A DNA stretch of 15,722 nt, from contig DASPMW010000020.1 of NCBI GenBank assembly GCA_035626855.1, forward strand, positions 1-15,722. The letters run 5' to 3'. The stretch comes from JAPWJZ01 sp035626855. GTDB lineage: Bacteria > Pseudomonadota > Alphaproteobacteria > Micavibrionales > UBA2020. The first letter of the stretch is position 1. Every line of letters starts with the position of its first letter. The position numbers were made by a program, and so were the translations under genes. The notes under the pieces are model-generated. The model was not told the DNA's origin. It did not search any database and saw only the letters and a list, made by a program, of their open reading frames with translations. Positions 14,027 to 15,722 of this stretch are shown piece by piece.

Positions 14027-14824
14027 ATGAAAAAAACGATTCTGATTCTCTCGATCGCTCTCGCGCTCGGCGCGTGCTCCCGCACGACGCAAACTACGTC
14101 GGGCAGCGCATACCTCTCCCAATATTCAAGCGTTCCCGTGGCGGAGCCGGTGACTATCGCGAGCAAAGACGGCACGGTGACGGAATATAAATCGATCGAC
14201 CAGCGCGTCCGCGAGGCCGCTGCCGTCGAGCCGGTGCTGCGCTTTCCCGCACGCATCGGCCTCGCCCGTATCGACGGACGCCAACTGACGATGATACCGG
14301 CGGAGGAAAGCGAAGCTTGGGGCAATCTCGCCAAAAGACTCGGCGCGGGCTATGGCGAATTCGTGCCGGTCAACCCCATGATTGCGAGCATGGTCGCCAA
14401 TAACGGCGCGCCGGGGCAGCGCCCGACGGACGCGATTGACCTCATTCGCCTCGGAGCGGCGCGGCAGCACCTCGATGCGGTGCTGATCTACGAGGTGCTT
14501 GCGAAGGAATCGAAACGCAGCAATATCCTTTCTATTGCCAATGCGTCGATTATCGGCGGCTATGTTTTGCCATCGAAGATCCACGATGCGGAAGGTCTCG
14601 GCAACGCATTGCTGATCGACGTGATGCAGGCATATCCTTACGGGACGGTGACGACCGAGGTCGAAAAGACGCGCTTGTCCTCATCCTGGGGCTGGGGATC
14701 CGATTATGACGACAGCCAGAAGGCGAGCGACGCGATCAAGGTGCAGGCGGCATCCCAGCTGGCGGACGAGGCCTACGACATGCTGATCGAACTCCGCGAC
14801 CAGTTATACCAGAAAAAGAAATAA
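14027..14824 (+). CDS. Lipoprotein of unknown function
   Basis: A 265-residue lipoprotein precursor with a clear signal: MKKTILILSIALALGAC, lipobox LGAC, lipidated Cys17. An excellent AAGGAGG stands 6 bases before the ATG at 14027; the ATG at 14003 would only add MFNPKEAS and lacks this. The mature protein is mixed alpha/beta, with a first strand PARIGLARIDG, a central ARQHLDAVLIYEV, a glycine-containing hydrophobic stretch ANASIIGGYVLPS, and a long C-terminal helix ending in QLYQKKK. I do not recognise the family. The layout, with conserved short strands and a hydrophobic middle but no membrane span, suggests a folded outer-membrane-anchored periplasmic protein. It lies between the PhoQ-like kinase and divK, with its own ribosome binding site. 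It may be regulated by the neighbouring two-component system, but nothing shows this directly. Confidence 0.8.
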   Translation: MKKTILILSIALALGACSRTTQTTSGSAYLSQYSSVPVAEPVTIASKDGTVTEYKSIDQRVREAAAVEPVLRFPARIGLARIDGRQLTMIPAEESEAWGNLAKRLGAGYGEFVPVNPMIASMVANNGAPGQRPTDAIDLIRLGAARQHLDAVLIYEVLAKESKRSNILSIANASIIGGYVLPSKIHDAEGLGNALLIDVMQAYPYGTVTTEVEKTRLSSSWGWGSDYDDSQKASDAIKVQAASQLADEAYDMLIELRDQLYQKKK

Positions 14825-14867
14825 TATATGGCAAATGCTCCGGGGCCTTCTTTCGTTAGACCCTGCG

Positions 14868-14883
14868 TTAATAATTTGTTAAC
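14868..14883 (+). promoter_or_regulatory. CtrA-binding box upstream of divK
   Basis: TTAA (14868-14871), seven bases, TTAAC (14879-14883): an exact match to the alphaproteobacterial CtrA consensus TTAA-N7-TTAAC. A TATAAC (14895-14900) lies downstream, so the box covers the -35 position (about 14872-14877), the usual layout for CtrA-activated promoters. Transcription would start near 14907. CtrA control of divK is known in Caulobacter. Confidence 0.75.
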
Positions 14884-14894
14884 GTAACCCCGCG

Positions 14895-14900
14895 TATAAC
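14895..14900 (+). promoter_or_regulatory. -10 element of the divK promoter
   Basis: TATAAC matches 5 of 6 bases of the sigma-70 -10 consensus. It stands 11 bases after the CtrA box and 23 bases before the divK ATG at 14924. The -35 would be inside the CtrA box and is weak by itself, consistent with activator dependence. Confidence 0.5.
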
Positions 14901-14923
14901 GGCGGAAGCGCCCGGAGCAGCCT

Positions 14924-15292
14924 ATGAAAAAGAAAGTCATGATCGTCGAGGATAATGAGCTCAATATGAAGCTCTTCGACGATTTGCTGGGCGCCCATGG
15001 ATACGAGACGATCAAGACCCGCGACGGCACCAAGGTCATGGATATGGCCCGCGCCAACCGTCCTGACCTCATCGTCATGGATATCCAGCTGCCCGAGGTC
15101 TCCGGCCTCGATGTCACCAAGTGGCTCAAGGCCGATCCCGACCTGAAATCGATCCCGGTCATCGCTGTCACCGCCTTCGCCATGAAGGGCGACGAGGAGA
15201 AGATCCGCCAGGGCGGGTGCGAGGATTACGTATCGAAGCCGATTTCGATCATCGACTTTATGAAAGTCGTGCAGAAATACCTCGAAAAATAA
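14924..15292 (+). CDS. divK: Single-domain response regulator DivK
   Basis: A 122-residue stand-alone receiver. From memory it is very close to Caulobacter DivK, sharing VEDNELNMKLF, MDIQLPE, SGLxVTKWLK, AVTAFAMKGDEE and SKPIS in the same places. The phospho-acceptor is Asp53, with Asp10 in the acidic pocket, Thr83 and Lys105 conserved. In Caulobacter DivK is phosphorylated by DivJ, dephosphorylated by PleC, and acts through DivL and CckA to lower CtrA activity, coupling polarity to the cell cycle. CGGAG precedes the ATG. The promoter carries a full CtrA box, so CtrA probably drives the gene that restrains it. pleD follows after 120 bases, the classic divK-pleD arrangement. Confidence 0.96.
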   Translation: MKKKVMIVEDNELNMKLFDDLLGAHGYETIKTRDGTKVMDMARANRPDLIVMDIQLPEVSGLDVTKWLKADPDLKSIPVIAVTAFAMKGDEEKIRQGGCEDYVSKPISIIDFMKVVQKYLEK

Positions 15293-15298
15293 TCCCGC

Positions 15299-15325
15299 AA
15301 GCTTTTGGCCTGAAAAGCTTTTCTT
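15299..15325 (+). terminator. Possible terminator or attenuator hairpin between divK and pleD
   Basis: AAGCTTTT (15299-15306), loop GGCCTG, AAAAGCTT (15313-15320), then TTCTT. The stem is perfect but A/T-rich and the following T-run is interrupted, so it is at best a weak terminator. It could lower, not abolish, read-through from divK into pleD. Confidence 0.4.
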
Positions 15326-15328
15326 CGC

Positions 15329-15345
15329 TTAAAGCTTCGTTTAAC
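15329..15345 (+). promoter_or_regulatory. CtrA-like site with one extra spacer base upstream of pleD
   Basis: TTAA (15329-15332), eight bases, TTAAC (15341-15345). The half-sites are both good but the spacer is 8 instead of 7, so a full CtrA dimer site is doubtful. The TTAAC half could still act alone. It lies 68 bases before the pleD ATG. Confidence 0.25.
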
Positions 15346-15412
15346 ATTTCCCTGTAGGGTAATCTTGGGGGCCTCGCCTGCGCTGGGGCAAAACGATAAA
15401 AAATAAGAAGCC

Positions 15413-15722
15413 ATGACCGCACGCGTACTCGTCGTCGATGACATCCTGCCAAACGTGAAACTGCTCGAAGCGAAACTGAGCGGTGAATATTTCGACGTGC
15501 TGACCGCGACCTCCGGCGCCGAAGGCATCCAGAAGGCTGAAACCCAGAGCCCCGACATCATCCTGCTCGACGTCATGATGCCCGGCATGGACGGGTTCGA
15601 AACCTGCTCCCGCCTGAAGGCAAACCCTGCGACCGCGCATATCCCGGTCGTCATGGTGACCGCGCTGACCGACGCGACCGACCGCGTGCGCGGGCTTGAA
15701 TCCGGCGCCGACGATTTCCTCT
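15413..15722 (+). CDS. pleD: Response regulator/diguanylate cyclase PleD, N-terminal fragment
   Basis: An open frame of 103 codons from the ATG at 15413 to the window end, covering most of the first receiver domain. It shows ARVLVVDDI (3-11), DIILLDVMMPGMDGFE (48-63) with the phospho-acceptor at the LLDVMMP aspartate (Asp53), PVVMVTAL and RGLESGADDFL. From memory these match Caulobacter PleD closely, including the V-LLEAKL helix. Full PleD has two receivers and a GGDEF domain that makes c-di-GMP at the pole during the swarmer-to-stalked transition; those parts lie outside the window. AAGAAG just before the ATG is a modest ribosome binding site. Position directly after divK supports the assignment. 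Confidence 0.93.
   Translation, partial: MTARVLVVDDILPNVKLLEAKLSGEYFDVLTATSGAEGIQKAETQSPDIILLDVMMPGMDGFETCSRLKANPATAHIPVVMVTALTDATDRVRGLESGADDFL

Larger units (their letters stand above)
14836..14919. repeat. 9-base inverted repeat bracketing the divK promoter
   Basis: TGCTCCGGG (14836-14844) and CCCGGAGCA (14911-14919) are perfect complements 66 bases apart. They enclose the CtrA box and the -10. The right arm contains the CGGAG ribosome binding site of divK, so an mRNA reading through from the lipoprotein gene could pair the arms and hide that site. A transcript starting at the divK promoter would lack the left arm. Confidence 0.6.

Noticed and set aside
13307..14122. Minus-strand open frame of 271 codons
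   Set aside because: Runs antisense through the histidine kinase catalytic domain and the lipoprotein start; no domain of its own.
1..15722. CRISPR arrays, insertion sequences, tRNA or rRNA genes
   Set aside because: No spaced direct repeats, transposase-like frames with terminal repeats, or tRNA/rRNA signatures were seen by eye on either strand.

Overview
The window is dense bacterial DNA of fairly high G+C (by eye around 60%). The right end carries divK followed by the start of pleD, with a full CtrA-type box (TTAA-N7-TTAAC) in front. This pair, plus an EipB/DUF1849 protein, points firmly to an alphaproteobacterium. I cannot fix the order from sequence alone. No mobile elements, CRISPR arrays, rRNA or tRNA genes were seen, and no gene-free stretch exceeds about 220 bases.

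Left region (1-3075, minus strand): a surface-sugar operon read right to left. It encodes an MBL-fold plus Rieske protein that resembles CMP-sialic acid hydroxylase (CMAH) with its domains in the opposite order, then a TylF-type sugar O-methyltransferase, then a GT-B glycosyltransferase cut by the window edge. Together they look like modification and transfer of an unusual sugar for an envelope polysaccharide.

Second region (3292-6301, plus): three translationally coupled genes (ATGA junctions) for a DUF218/YdcF-like protein, a THUMP-type RNA methyltransferase and a PuuB-like FAD amine oxidase. Next (6406-8426) is a coupled pair: a five-repeat ankyrin protein and a tandem HAD/5'-nucleotidase-like protein whose second domain has lost its catalytic aspartates. 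A secreted EF-hand protein follows (8493-8864).

Middle (8868-11986): a GGDEF diguanylate cyclase whose frame is broken at a G7 run, the periplasmic envelope protein EipB, a second ankyrin protein on the minus strand, and a small Sel1-repeat lipoprotein. Both convergent gene ends here are separated by only 3 bases.

Right region (12019-15722, plus): an OmpR-type response regulator with a PhoQ-like sensor kinase, an unrecognised lipoprotein, then divK and pleD. DivK and PleD are cell-cycle and polarity regulators: DivK feeds back on CtrA activity, and PleD makes c-di-GMP. With the GGDEF gene, c-di-GMP signalling and envelope maintenance are recurring themes of the window.
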